64,000 nt of DNA from Owenia fusiformis (taxonomy: Eukaryota; Annelida; Polychaeta; Sabellida; Oweniidae): contig CAIIXF020000007.1 in NCBI GenBank assembly GCA_903813345.2, positions 31,545,564 through 31,609,563 on the forward strand. Reading direction: 5' to 3'. The position numbers were made by a program, and so were the translations under genes. Below, piece by piece: positions 44,263 to 56,310 of the stretch. The notes under the pieces are model-generated. The model was not told the origin of the DNA and did no database searches. It saw nothing but the letters and a program-made list of their open reading frames with translations. How positions within the stretch are numbered: the first letter of the stretch is position 1; each line of letters opens with the position of its first letter.

Positions 44263-44929
44263 TTTAAACTCTATTTTCTAAGCCCGAAACGAAAGAAAAC
44301 CTGGTAATGTAAATGGATATGTACCTCGACTCTATTCTATAAGTTGAGGAATTTTTAAAAAAAGGGCAGAACCTATGTTAACCAATGAGAAATGGGGGGT
44401 TAGGGGGAAATCAGATTTTTGGATATCTATTCGGTAAAACATTTATTAAAAATAATTTCTGAGTAGACATTTGAATTGTTTTACTTTCTGCATGTTTGGT
44501 GTTAAGCTTACTTTGTGAGAATTACAGATATAGAGCAATCAACGTATTTTTGAAAACTCATTTTTGACCCCTATTTTATTTCAATGGGAAGTTTGTTGAG
44601 AAATGATTTTGACTTTGAGATTCATAACTTTGTAAAACCTGGAGAAGCAAATCAATTTTTTGTTGTAGACAAGTTAGCAAATTCAATTGTCTATTTATAT
44701 TCCATTTTTGAGAGCAATTGAATGGATGGATATTTTCTATGACTTTTGGCAACTCAACCACTTCCCATTGGTTTACATGGGTTCTGCCATTTTTTTTAAT
44801 TCTTCATTATTGTAACGGATAGATTGTATTGAAAAAATTTTGAAATATAGAGAATAGAGTAAAGGTACATATCCATTGACATTATCAGTTTTTCTTTCGT
44901 TTCAGGCTTTGAAAATAAGAGTTCAAACA
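44263..44929. mobile_element. Foldback MITE
   Basis: Inverted arms about 44263-44400 and 44755-44929. The outer ends share AAACTCTATTTTC(T/A), then AGCC(C/T)GAAACGAAAG, then TGGATATGTACCT. The loop is about 350 bp, AT-rich, non-coding. Confidence 0.72.
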
Positions 44930-46275
44930 TACATAGGGTTTAACATGTAAACCTATGAGGAAAAAAGACAGGTCCTTAACTTTTTTTGAGGAGTATATAT
45001 ATGATTACTAGTATATACACTTTGGCAACCATACATGTGTATCGCTTAATAATACACCCCATATTCAAAAACAAATCATATATTTTCTTGGTATCATTTA
45101 GATCATATCAACACAATCAATATCACAGTGATTCGCTTCGCTCCTCCGTGATAACAATTGCATATATAAAAAATTGATATCATTCTAAATAATTACACGA
45201 TGTCACATTTACTAGATTGTATGCTATATGCCAAAATACTGGCATGAAATATGCATAATTATATCATCGTGTAATAACTATGTACGTAAGTAAATAAATT
45301 ACTAGATAACAGTAAATGTCACACTATACAAATACCAACATTTGATATGGTTGACATCTATTAGCAAATACAAAACGTTTTAATTAGAATTTTAATCAGG
45401 TTTATTCAGGATTCTGGACTTGAGGTCATTTGACTAGTATTCCAGATGGGCCAAAGGATGGCGGCAGTGGTAAAATATTTTAATATGTTCCTGTCTCAAA
45501 TGTAACGTTGAAATCAGAAAACTATATCAAAGGGTTATGTATCAATTAAGAAATTGATGAAAAGTGATGTTATCAATTTAGTAGCAGTAGTAAATATTTC
45601 AAGTATTTTTGGAAGCTAACTGATGAGTCAAATAGGCACTATGTTCCATGCCTACTGAGGTTCTAGGAACATTCCGATTGGATATAGTGTATCGAGGGAG
45701 CAGGATAATATTTTTCTGGATTCATCCCGCTATCGCCAAGGTCCGGTACAGGGATCGGTAGACAGTATATCCATCACGGTCAATTTATGCTCGTTTTTCG
45801 GGGGCAGGTGGGAACCTTGTTTTCAGAATCAAAGATATTGATTCGAAGATTGACGTTGCAACTCTTCAGAAATTCTTACACAAGAAAGATCGAAGACATC
45901 ATCCTGAAAACCTACAATTTTTGTAACATTTTTTGTTAACATTCGCCAGTTCGACCGGTGTGAATATCAATCATAGTAGGATCATAGAAAGCTCTAGTGA
46001 GAGTTCACATGAGTACTAACAATGTGTTCAATTTTTCTGAGTATCTATTAATCATTGGAAGCTCTAATGAGCGTTCGCAAACTTGAATACTCCTGTTTTA
46101 ATCTAATTAACACTCTTGTTTAGGAAATATGTTCACCACATTTTAAACATTTAATTAGTGTAGTTAAATTGCCTCGGCTTCTACGATCTTTCGTTTCTCA
46201 AAACTTGACGGTTTTCGTCAGCATGTCAATCTACGATATCATCGTGGCTAGACGATTTAGTATGGAATTTATTTT

Positions 46276-47290
46276 GTATCAAAATTGGACATTACATGAT
46301 GTATGGGAAAAATCGAACTATATGATGCGATACTCGAACCATATGATTCGACACTCGCATCATACTATGCGAAATACGCATCATTATATGCGAAACTCGC
46401 ATCATCGTGTGCCATTTTCAATCCATATTATACCAACAATTAATTTTCTTACATAACTTATTTTCATTCACACACGCACTGGTTGTATCAAGTGTCACAC
46501 AAAGAGTTAGCACTAACTCAAATCACTTTCCAAAAATCCAAAAGCAATGTTGAAATGTCACACGGATTGTGTTATAAGTTGCATAGAATACTGAAAGAAT
46601 TACACATGGATCAAAGTAAATTTCGAACGAACGTGTCAATTTTACACACGCATTGAGTTCAAACTCGCATAGGATGGCTCCCGCTCGCATAGGCTGTCAC
46701 AAACAAGTTGCACTTCACACAAGGTGTGAGATTTGAAGTCACGTGATATTTACATCCTGATTTCTACAATATGGCGCCCTTCGTTGAAATGTGATGAAAT
46801 GTAAATTTTAAATTAAAAATATATAATAGGATACCCTAGGCCCTAGTCTAGGGAGACGTACAGTGGCCATATATTGAGAAACTACAAACTAGATCTTTTT
46901 ATCTTTTTGCCGCGCTGATGTGTTATTTCGTTCAGTGCAAAAGTAACGCGAGATTTAGAACAAAATCTCGAACATCTCTAGAAAGCAATTTATGTTACAT
47001 CAAGGTGTGTGATCGGTACATCAAGGTGTGTGATCGGCACATCATGGTTTGTGAAGGGGAAAACTTTGTGCGAGCTGCACAAGAGTTTGTTCGACTTATG
47101 TACCCTGTTCGATGTCATTTTTAAACAATGCATACACAAATACGCATGAACAAGTGTGATTTTACAAACATAAAGTGTACAAACTCGAACAAAACGTGTA
47201 TGAAATCACACGGATTGTGTATGTATTCTGCTAAACGCTATTCTATGTGTTTGAGATATCACATAAATATAAGATGTCCAATTTTGATAC
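46276..47290. mobile_element. TIR element with 21-bp dyad repeat arrays
   Basis: GTATCAAAATTGGACAT at 46276-46292 is exactly inverted at 47274-47290. The left interior (about 46318-46415) has four or five 21-bp repeats, each a dyad ATGCGA-AAC-TCGCAT, so half sites recur every 10-11 bp. The right half holds another 21-bp repeat (ACATCAAGGTGTGTGATCGG, about 46998-47050). The motif TCACACGGATTGTGT occurs at both 46557 and 47207. Because 21 is a multiple of 3, the arrays stay open and mimic protein repeats (HYMRNSH; YIKVCDR). No transposase. Confidence 0.65.
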
Positions 47291-47879
47291 AGTTTTAACA
47301 CCATAATTTAGAAGCCACCTCTAGGGATAATAGTCAACCATCCACGATTGTTTTCCACTTGTATATTTTGAATTTTGATATCAACTCAGTGGTCTGCTCC
47401 AGCAATGCACGAGTGTGAAAATCTTACAAACTTAAAAAATATTTTTAAGACTGAGAAAATGCGTACTTAGCGTAGGTCTTTGAGTTTTGGAATTTTATAA
47501 GGTAGAATGCATCAACAGCCTCAGTAGGTACATAATGTATATGGAATACATAGAGATTATCCTATATAGAGATTATCCTAATTGGCCAAGGGATAATACC
47601 AATATCCTGAACCGACTATAGGATAATATGTTTATCCCATACCAATCTTGGTCATCTGGTTCACATTGTTCAATCGTGGAAATATTCTAGAATATTCATG
47701 TCCAGTTTTGTTTTCTTGGCCGTGGGTGGATTTTTCTGTTCTCTCAAATAATCCCACATTTATTTTCTCGAATTTTTTAAGTGGATGCTCCTTCCATTTT
47801 TTAAACCATCAAGCAGATCACGATTGTCTGTGTTTTCTCCATTGTCGTTTACAGTCATTACGCGAACGTTACAAATTAT

Positions 47880-48145
47880 GAACAAATATGCGAGCCGCGA
47901 TTATGACGTAGCGGGCGGATATACTAGATCTGCCCGCTCGGAGCGGGACGTAAAGCTATATCTGCCCGCTGATGAAAGTTTTTACAAACCGGCTTTATGT
48001 ACCTGTAACACGTCCAAGTATGGGATAAATCTAGATCTGTTATTACGGACGGGTTTGGATATAGGGCTCATCCCTCGGAAAATACATGTATCTCCCTCGG
48101 TTCTTACGGTCCTAGCTACTTGGTACGCGCATATTCTCCTTTAAT
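47880..48145. other. GC-richer block of unknown nature
   Basis: Stands out from AT-rich surroundings; carries an inverted GCGGGC.../...GCCCGC pair (about 47914-47945) and a second CTGCCCGCT. Plus-strand frame of 119 codons (47785-48144) covers it but has no recognisable domain. Confidence 0.25.
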
Positions 48146-48538
48146 TAAGATAAACCCTGTATCCAAAACATCTCAGTACATGACCCTAAAAAGTAATGAA
48201 TGTCGATGATGCACATTATGTATCCATATGTATCAATCAATCGACATGACATTCTCCTTACTTAGTCACTTTATGGTGGTATCTGGGAGACTGGTTGTTG
48301 ATGTATAATACTGCCCGGGAAGCCAGATGATTGAGCTTTAAGACAGTCGATTATTGTGACCTATTTCTATTACTCCATATGATTTAAAAGTCCTGATGTT
48401 GTGCTAGTCCCGGGACCTCAGGGGCCAGTCTTGCATTATACATGTATCCCCTTCCCATACTTTTAGCTTTTACAAGTTAATACCCGGCCATAATACATGT
48501 ACTTGTAACAGATCATACGAATCAAAGAGTTATAAGTA

Positions 48539-49612
48539 CGAGGGGTGATCAATAAGTAATGGACGCTTTTTTTACATAGATGCTTTTTATGGACCAGTCT
48601 CTTTATTTTTTAACCAGTGATACATCATTCAATTTCCTATCAGCTCTGAAAATTTGAAGACAAAACATGTAATATATTTTGATATATCTTTATTTCTGTG
48701 AAGGAGGTATGGGTACCCCGGGACCGACATAACGTCACACATTCTGAAGCTATTTAGCTCATTTAACGCCCAATGCAGTTTAATGCAGGTTGAACAAAAC
48801 AAACCATGATGGTTATGAATTACACCATTTCGATACACCATAATTGATTATGAATATTGTGCCTTCACTTTGTGGCATTTATGCCACATTCATTCTTCAG
48901 GGCCCTCTACATGGGTTCCATTAAGTGCTACACACTTCCTCATTATCCCCTTACTCAAGATTGAAAGACATGACCGATTCCATTCTCTGACATGGTGGCA
49001 AACTGCAGTTACACAGCTTGTTTTATTTCATCAATGTCATTTAACCTGCATCATTTTTCTCTAGAAAAAAGTAGTATAGAAATACATAAGTCGTGTGTGG
49101 CCAGATCTGGACTAAAGGGTGCATGGTTTTTCATGTTCAGGTCCAGGGATATTATACCCTGAACATTTTGAGATATTTGGGCAGGGGCATTGTCCACATG
49201 AAGTAGGGTGTTACCTCCTCTCACTAACCTCTTCTTCAACATTGCATTCTCAAATCACCTGCAAACCCTGACCATACAACACTTTGACCTTACAATACTT
49301 ATTTTTTATGTGTTACTACAGGCAGCATGATATTCAAACAACACAACTCTTGTGGCATATCAAAAAGTTCAAATCTAACTGATATGCAAAATTGGCATTG
49401 CTTCAGAATATGTGACATAAATGTCGGTCCCGGGGTACCTCTACCCCCTTCACGGAAATAAAGATATATCAACATGCATTACATATTTTGTCTTCAAACC
49501 TTCAGAGTTGATAGATAATTGAATGATGTATCACTGGTGAAAAAATCAGAGAGATTGGTCCTTAAAAAGTATCCGTGTAAAAAAGCGTCCATTACTTATT
49601 GATCACCCCTCG
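48539..49612 (-). mobile_element. Degenerate mariner transposon with long TIRs
   Basis: Bounded by TA (48537-48538, 49613-49614). Ends CGAGGGGTGATCAATAAGTA and its complement, with inverted arms of over 200 bp that include a second conserved block (GATACATCATTCAATT). On the minus strand around 49242-49051 a transposase relic keeps LHVDNAPAQ (second catalytic Asp) and FSPDLATHDLC (third Asp), about 33 residues apart, against 34 in mariner DD34D. The rest is decayed. Unusually long TIRs for mariner. Confidence 0.82.
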
Positions 49613-50559
49613 TATATGTCACATTCATGTAATTTATACGATTTTATTATTTTAATATGAGACTGGAACTAATGCAAATTCAGATATAGGCACGGAGATG
49701 CAAACTATGAATTTCATGTACACATTTTCAATGCAAAATGAGATATGTTGTTATCTTTTAGAACTTGATGTTTTGAAGCGGTCGAAATTTTTATAAAACC
49801 AATGAGAGAAGGAATAAAACATATATATATCCTCATTCTAATTTGGGTTTTAGATATCTTTCGTCAACTGTAGCCAATGATATATAGCTTTAAATTGACT
49901 ACAGATAAGATAATGAATTCTTCGGGTTTCCGAAACGTTAAAACAACCACAATATCAATTGTTTAGACTATAACACTACAATCTATAAGTAAAATATTTT
50001 ATTCAACAATAAATATTTTCTGAAGTACAATAATGAATCATATTCAAATGTAAGTTATTCCCAGGCATAATCGTGCATATCTCTTGCAAATATACACACT
50101 GATCTGATGCTGGCACCATGATATGCAACATAAAGTGTTGCATATTCTTTGTTTTATGTTGTACTTCTATTATATTATTGTCGTTCATTGCAATTACCTA
50201 TATCGACTGTTGAGAACTTTGAGCATTGTGAACGAATCGTCTTTCGAATATATAACACCTTAATTAAATTATATCCAAAGAATTTACAAACACCTTGTCA
50301 TGTCTTACATCAGATTTACATACTTATGTTCATCTCTTTTTTGTCTATTTCTACATGCTATTTTCCCGGAGAAAACTGAGATTCAGACACACGTCTCACA
50401 ATTTAACATACGAACTTGAGATCCTTCATTCAGTTTTGTACAATTCCTCCAATAGATAAATTTGAAAAACAATTCTTAGTTGAATGTTAAAACATTTTGA
50501 AGAATAAATGATTGAACTTACTTTGAAGACATACACAAGTCAATTGAATATTTTGACAT

Positions 50560-50783
50560 CAAAAATCATTTTGAAATACATATTATCCACTGCATTCTAT
50601 ATTCTACTCAGACTTATAGAAAAGAGTCTTTCACAATATTTCCGCAATCAAAAATCATTTTGAAATTCATATTAACCATTGCATTCTATATTCTACTCAG
50701 ACTAAATATAAAGAGTCTTTACAATTTTATTATTACCGCAATCAAAAATCATTTTGAAATACATATTATCCACTGCATTCTAT
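50560..50783 (+). repeat. Tandem repeat, about 90-bp units (interrupted array)
   Basis: Units start CAAAAATCATTTTGAAAT at 50560, 50649 and 50743. Each runs through GCATTCTATATTCTACTCAG and AAAGAGTCTTT to CCGCAAT. The third breaks off at CATTCTATAT where the next element begins, and the remainder resumes at 53008. Confidence 0.82.
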
Positions 50784-53007
50784 ATATCGTCGCGTGAGAA
50801 TAACTTTGTACTAACTGCCATTTTCAAAAAAATTGAGATAGACATGGAATTTTACTATTTGAAACACAGGCTTTCATCTCAGATACATGCCCCATCTCAA
50901 TTCCCTCTCATTAAGCTAGAATTCAGTGTGAAATTGTACCATCTCCAGACAAACAGCTTATTTCTAATTTCAAATTGTCATATCTGATATCAACTGTTTC
51001 AACCAATCAACTCTCTAAGAATTGGTCATGTGACTTACAAAACTTGGAGTTATAACAATCTTATATTAAAACGAAGTATGCCAATATGCATGTTATTGTA
51101 TCTAAAATGAAATAATGTTTTGTAACACAATACCATGCCAGTTTGCATGCCTGGCCTTTCATGTTTTAGTTTTAGAACTATTACAAGTAGATCAAAAAAA
51201 TAAAATGATACAGTATGTGTAATCCCATGCATATTCAAATTATATGCCCTCAATTACTCTTTGTATTATGGATTCTCATTGGATTATTCATGGCCACATG
51301 ATATGAAATAGAATTACTAATTTCCTCGAAAACCTAAATCCTTGCTACCAGGGAAGATGAAAAGTACAAATGACCAGTTAATTAGATCATGTGAGCAGTC
51401 AAAAGTACCCTTTATCTTCCCTGCTACCAGGTCTTAGAGGGGTTTGAATGGCCAAATGCAATAGAAATGCATATACGAAGCTGTCATCATTAAATGTTGA
51501 AAATGAAAGACTACTTATTTGTTTCTTCAAATAGAGTACATAATAATAGGTTATATACTAGATATAGTAATCAAAACAAATAGTAACTGTCATATTTTGC
51601 ACTACATTGCTCAAAGGCAATCACTGTCTGTATACTATTGAAATCTCTTTCAAAATGATGTTTTATGGTTTGTGGAAAAAAGCTAAATCTATTTAAACTA
51701 GCTTTAACTTTTACTGACCATACACTATATCAATAAGGAGTTACCTTTATGTTAGTATAGTCCCTTAAAACACTTATTTTATTTTATCTTCATCTATGAT
51801 TTACTTTGCGCTATTCACTGAACATCTGGGATCTTTTTAGTTATTTTATTACTAGTATGCTTTTCAGATTTGTCCTTTCTTTTGCATTTTTGGGATCATC
51901 ATAAATGATCATCTACATTTTATTTTGGAAAAGTAACAAATTGGTTCAATTTCTTTACAAAGAGCCACTCTTAGTCTCCACTTCTACAATTGCGTCAATT
52001 CCCAATTGTACTCCACAGAGTAGCAAACAACAGAAAATGAATGGATAATGATAGCTGCATCCCAATGAACAAAATGTGATTACCTAAATCGAGGTTTCAT
52101 CACTTTCATTAATCTAAAATGTATTAGAAATTATTTTTCTATTTTCAAATTTCTTCCATGTGCATGTAATAAAAATTGGTCATGTCTTAGGCCCTAAGGA
52201 TCTAAAACCTGCTGGTCAAAATGGAATTACGGACCAGTTGCAATGTTATTCTCCTATACCCAGTGAAAAAATCAACTGGTCTGTATCAAAAATAACCTGA
52301 TAATGACCAGCGGACTGGCCCTTAGGGGCTACATTGTAATGTGCTAGGAGGTTTAGGCTACAGGGTTTATACCGAGGGAAATATGTGGGGGACCGTATTG
52401 GCATCATTGGTTTCAATGCATTGTACTTCTGCCTTAGTTTCAAAGGCAATAAATTCTTTTTGAAGGGTGTCCTGAGATTCCAAAATTAAGAAATAATTGT
52501 ACTTATTTGAGAAATTGATTTTAAAGTTTTAAAAATTGAATTTTCTTTATTTTATTAAATAATATTCTTTGGTTTTTGAAGATTTTTTTTACAAAGCAAA
52601 ACATTATTTTTCATTCTAGATACAATAACATGCATATTGGCATACTTTGTTTTAATATAAGATTTTTATAACTCCAAGTTTTGCAAGTCACATGACCAAT
52701 TCTTAGAGAGTTGATTGGTTGAAACAGTTGATATCAGATATGACAATTTGAAATTAAAAATAAGCTGTTATTCCGGTGGGAAATTGTATCAACTCCATTT
52801 CCATAGTTTTAAAAAAGGATCTTGTAAATTGTTTCAAGGTATGCTATTTCATATAAGATATCTCTAGGGTGAGACCAGGTGACATACAAAAAATCAAGTT
52901 TCACATAGCAATACTAAGTAAGGTACAGACCTCTAAACTTTCAAACCTTGATTTCTCAGTTCCGTAAAAATGTGAGATAGTACAAAGTTATTCTCATGCG
53001 ACGATAT
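50784..53007. mobile_element. 2.2-kb long-TIR element inserted in the tandem array
   Basis: The ends ATATCGTCGCGTGAGAATAA and its near complement (right end GTTATTCTCATGCGACGATAT) extend into imperfect inverted arms of about 340 bp on the left and 410 bp on the right. Shared inner blocks include TGATATCAACTGTTTCAACC and CATGCATATTGGCATACTT. The right flank (ACTCGGACTTATATAAAGAG) continues the interrupted 90-bp unit. No transposase frame in the interior. Confidence 0.8.
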
Positions 53008-53060
53008 TACTCGGACTTATATAAAGAGTCTTTCACAATTTTATAATTTCCGCAATTTAA
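53008..53060 (+). repeat. Remainder of the interrupted 90-bp tandem unit
   Basis: ACTCGGACTTATATAAAGAG, TCTTTCACAATTTTATAA, TTTCCGCAAT: the second half of the unit whose first half ends at 50783. Confidence 0.75.
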
Positions 53061-53489
53061 AAAAATGATTAATTAAATTATTTTTTTCTTGGAGAAAAAC
53101 AATCATATAACAACAAATACAATCACAAGATGCCCGTTTCTCTTTAAAATTATAATTAATAATTATAAAAAGTGTTACAATATCCTAATATATTAAATCA
53201 ATCAATACTAATTTGTGAAATAAAGTTGGAGAGATAACTTCACACAGACTCTCATATTGGAATGGTCAAAATAAAAATATAACTCTGCAACAAAACGTCT
53301 CAGTTAGATAAATCTTCATTTATACAAAATAGATTGACACAAATAATTTATCGCAATATTACTGAATCGCCATGCAACCTTTTTGAGAAATAAAATAGAA
53401 ATGGATTTCATATGCCTACTGATATAACAATGTTTCACTGAATCCAAACGGCATTGAATTTTTAGGCGGATGGGAAAGCATTTTAATTT

Positions 53490-53495
53490 TTTATT
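53490..53495 (-). terminator. Polyadenylation signal of the bHLH gene at 54221
   Basis: AATAAA on the minus strand, about 58 bp after the stop codon of the 222-residue bHLH gene. Confidence 0.5.
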
Positions 53496-53552
53496 TAACA
53501 GAACCACATTTTGTAAGTAATTATTAAATACTTTTTGTTTTTTTCTTTACGA

Positions 53553-54221
53553 CTAGATTTGCTGGTTTGTGTCTATATACCCATTTGTTGGAGTGTTACC
53601 CTGTGGAGGTGAACTATCGGTCAGATCAGCGTCGTCGGTATCATCATATGGTTGCCAAACAACAGGTTTCTGTTCCGTAATCGTTTGCTTCATCATCGTG
53701 TTCATATCTTGCCCAGTGAGCAATTCCGACATGAAAGAAATGTACGTTATAGCTAGACGTAGCGTTTGTATTCTTGAGAGACGTTTTTCATGAGGGAACA
53801 CGGGAACCCTCCGTCGTAGACGTTCGAACGCGGTGTTTAAACTACACATTCTTCTCCGTTCTCTTATATTAGCTGCCATTCTTTGAGAGGGTGTTGTTTT
53901 ACGTTTACGTTTCATTGGTTGCCCCTGACCAACTCCCTGGACATTTCCGGTGGCTAACCAGCCCGTGATTTGTGAACTAGCTACCTTTGGGTCCCAGGTA
54001 GCTAACGATGACCAGGGGCTGGCTGGTTGACTTACACTAAGTCCTGCCGCTCCATAAGCGGCCCCAGCTGCCAGCGATGTGCGTGCCGCTGTGTAGACAT
54101 CATAACTATTATAGGCTGAAGCGGCTCTGGTTGGGTCTGTGAACCCAGAAGGGTAATATTGGGGTTGACCACCATAGTATTCTGAGAAAGCACTTCCGTT
54201 ATAAGCTCTCGATAAATCCAT
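53553..54221 (-). CDS. bHLH transcription factor, Fer3-like (FERD3L/Nato3 type)
   Basis: 222 residues, one coding exon. The N-terminus is Tyr/Ala/Ser-rich ([16 protein letters not shown]), then a WL motif ([10 protein letters not shown], 83-92), KRKRK (104-108), and the bHLH at about 112-168: [41 protein letters not shown]. The basic region, EKRLSRI and [13 protein letters not shown] match Fer3/Nato3 closely, better than Ptf1a (which has EKRLSKVDTLRLAIGYI). It should act in the nucleus with an E-protein partner, in neural progenitors by family precedent. A TTTATAG/CTATAAA box (54244-54250) lies only 23 bp above the ATG, so the leader may be very short. C-terminus is acidic (DDTDDADL). Convergent with the bHLH gene at 41255. 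Confidence 0.93.
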   Translation of the reverse strand: MDLSRAYNGSAFSEYYGGQPQYYPSGFTDPTRAASAYNSYDVYTAARTSLAAGAAYGAAGLSVSQPASPWSSLATWDPKVASSQITGWLATGNVQGVGQGQPMKRKRKTTPSQRMAANIRERRRMCSLNTAFERLRRRVPVFPHEKRLSRIQTLRLAITYISFMSELLTGQDMNTMMKQTITEQKPVVWQPYDDTDDADLTDSSPPQGNTPTNGYIDTNQQI

Positions 54222-55001
54222 ATTATTGATCTCTTGTGGTCTGTTTATAGAGTTATTCTTTAATTATATTTGATAATAATTATCTGGCCTCGTCCGTTAG
54301 TTGACAAATGTTGTACCTGTTGCGCCAAACGGCCAACTTTGTCACTTATCTAATTATAGTTACTTGTCATTTTTGTAAAGGTCTTCATATATGTTCCAAG
54401 AATTAAAAGTGTATAAGAATTCATCATAATCATTCTCTGGTATTTATACGTAACTAATTAAAAATTAAACGACTTGCGCCACCCTATCATTAAATGAATT
54501 TTATAAGTTATTTCCACGCCTCTCATTTAACCCAATGAGGCCTCCAAAAACGTATAATCACCAAAACACGCTTATTGATGTTCATACTAACGCATATATG
54601 AATCTATTCAAAAATAATTCTCTGCATTATACATGTAGGAAATAAAATGAAATGTGAGCAAAATTGGATAAAAATGTTTTATTAGCATTTATTTGACAGA
54701 TACAAGCGATATACACATGCTATATTGATTTTTTCAAAAGATGTAACATAATTTATTCATGATGATCCCTATCGTTTAGAGCCTCATAATTACAATGTTA
54801 TTGGCTCGACTGCAACATGCCACATGTAACATCTGGTGAGGCAATGTATCATTTTTACTTCCCGAAGTTACCTGAACTGCAATAATATACACATATTAAT
54901 GCAACTGTATTCACATTTATCATTTCGGCATCATTAAAGTGACATCATCATCAGTTTATTTATATATACCTGAATATTGCTACCATGAATAATCTAGATC
55001 T

Positions 55002-55211
55002 TCGTCGTGTTCCGGGGTTCACTGTATGTAAATTTCGGCGGGGGTCCTAGGCTGAACCCTCAGATATCAATATGTTCCAATACCAATCTGTCAAATTTCA
55101 ATGTGTTCCCATACCAAAAAAATAACCCCCGAAAGACATACCAAATGCCCAAATATAGGACAATATAGGACCCCCTTCAAGGTTTATATACAGTGAACCC
55201 CCCGGGCGTCG
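55002..55211. mobile_element. Small MITE
   Basis: About 46-bp inverted ends: GTTCACTGTATGTAAA with GGGGGTCCTA (55002-55049), inverted at 55166-55211 (TAGGACCCCC, TATACAGTGAAC). 210 bp in all, non-coding. Confidence 0.7.
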
Positions 55212-55984
55212 TTTCAAAAATTGACCTCACCGTTAACCAACATTAAAATTGCCTTAGTCCACAAAGGTAAATATTAATTTACGTAAACAATAATATTTCT
55301 TAGAATAACTATTAATATATAACTTTATATCGCTGGAATCCCATTTGTACATTGAAAACCTACATGTAGGACCAACGCATATTACTTTGAAAATATAAGA
55401 ATATTGTACATATGTCAATTATATGATAGAATCAATAACTTGCATAATATTTTATTGTGAATTAATTTGATTAACTTAAAAGTATATACTTATTTTAATT
55501 AAGTATGTTAATGTTTTATTTCAAACAGCAGTTTTAGTTTTACACAGAAGTTCCAAAATCTTCAACATTGATTTTTTTGTAATTATATAAGGTGCACATT
55601 TTGTGTTAGTAAAATGAAAATAAAACTGAATAGTTTTTGCTTATCACAAATGTGTAAAGTTACATTTTCTACTCATAGTAGGTAGATATCAAAAATATTG
55701 CATAATATTTTGCAGTATCAGTAGTAATATAAGTTTAGTTAATTTATTTATATTGGTCAGTCTAACAATTCAATAAAATATAAAACAATTAATTACAATT
55801 TTACCTAGGCTACCCTATTAACTACTGTTAATAATAGGAAATACAGAATTAATACACGAAAATCAATATCATATGTTGTAAATCTATGAATTGCCTTCTC
55901 CGCACAAAAGCCGTCTTAATATAATCTTACATCTTATGTAAACCACAAATTCAAAATACTTTATTATAACCTGTGCGTACATGA

Positions 55985-56057
55985 GCCTGGATAGCTCAGT
56001 CGGTAGAGCATCAGACTTTTAATCTGAGGGTCCCGGGTTCGAGTCCCGTTTCAGGCT
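55985..56057 (+). tRNA. tRNA-Lys (anticodon TTT)
   Basis: 73 bp. Acceptor arm GCCTGGA pairs with TTCAGGC (one G-T wobble). D-arm GCTCAGTCGGTAGAGC, anticodon arm TCAGA-CTTTTAA-TCTGA with anticodon TTT, T-loop TTCGAGT. A and B boxes are intact. The T-stem has one C-T mismatch (CCGGG against CCCGT), and the discriminator base is T, where animal tRNA-Lys usually has G. So it could be a slightly decayed copy. A TTTT terminator follows at about 56062. Confidence 0.88.
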
Positions 56058-56310
56058 TGATATTTTAGTGTGATGTTTTGATACATCTGTCAATTTAACC
56101 ATGCAATATGTAATTTATTTTGAATCAATCAAAAGTATGGTATTTTAATGTGAATTAATTTGATTAATATTTTAAGTAAGTACGTAAGTATCTTATGTTA
56201 ATATTTCAATTCAGTCAATATGGTACAACTTTTGTTCAAGTTGATACGATTGTCTTTCGAACTAGAGACTAACCTCATTCGGAAGACCATAAAATACTTT
56301 ATCTATACTC

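Noticed and set aside
46169-46456. Possible His/Met/Arg repeat protein
   Set aside because: The repeat part is the dyad array of a TIR element and starts outside it; no supporting exon signals.
47785-48144. 119-codon plus-strand frame
   Set aside because: No domain, overlaps another frame, no splice evidence; kept only as an unusual-composition block.
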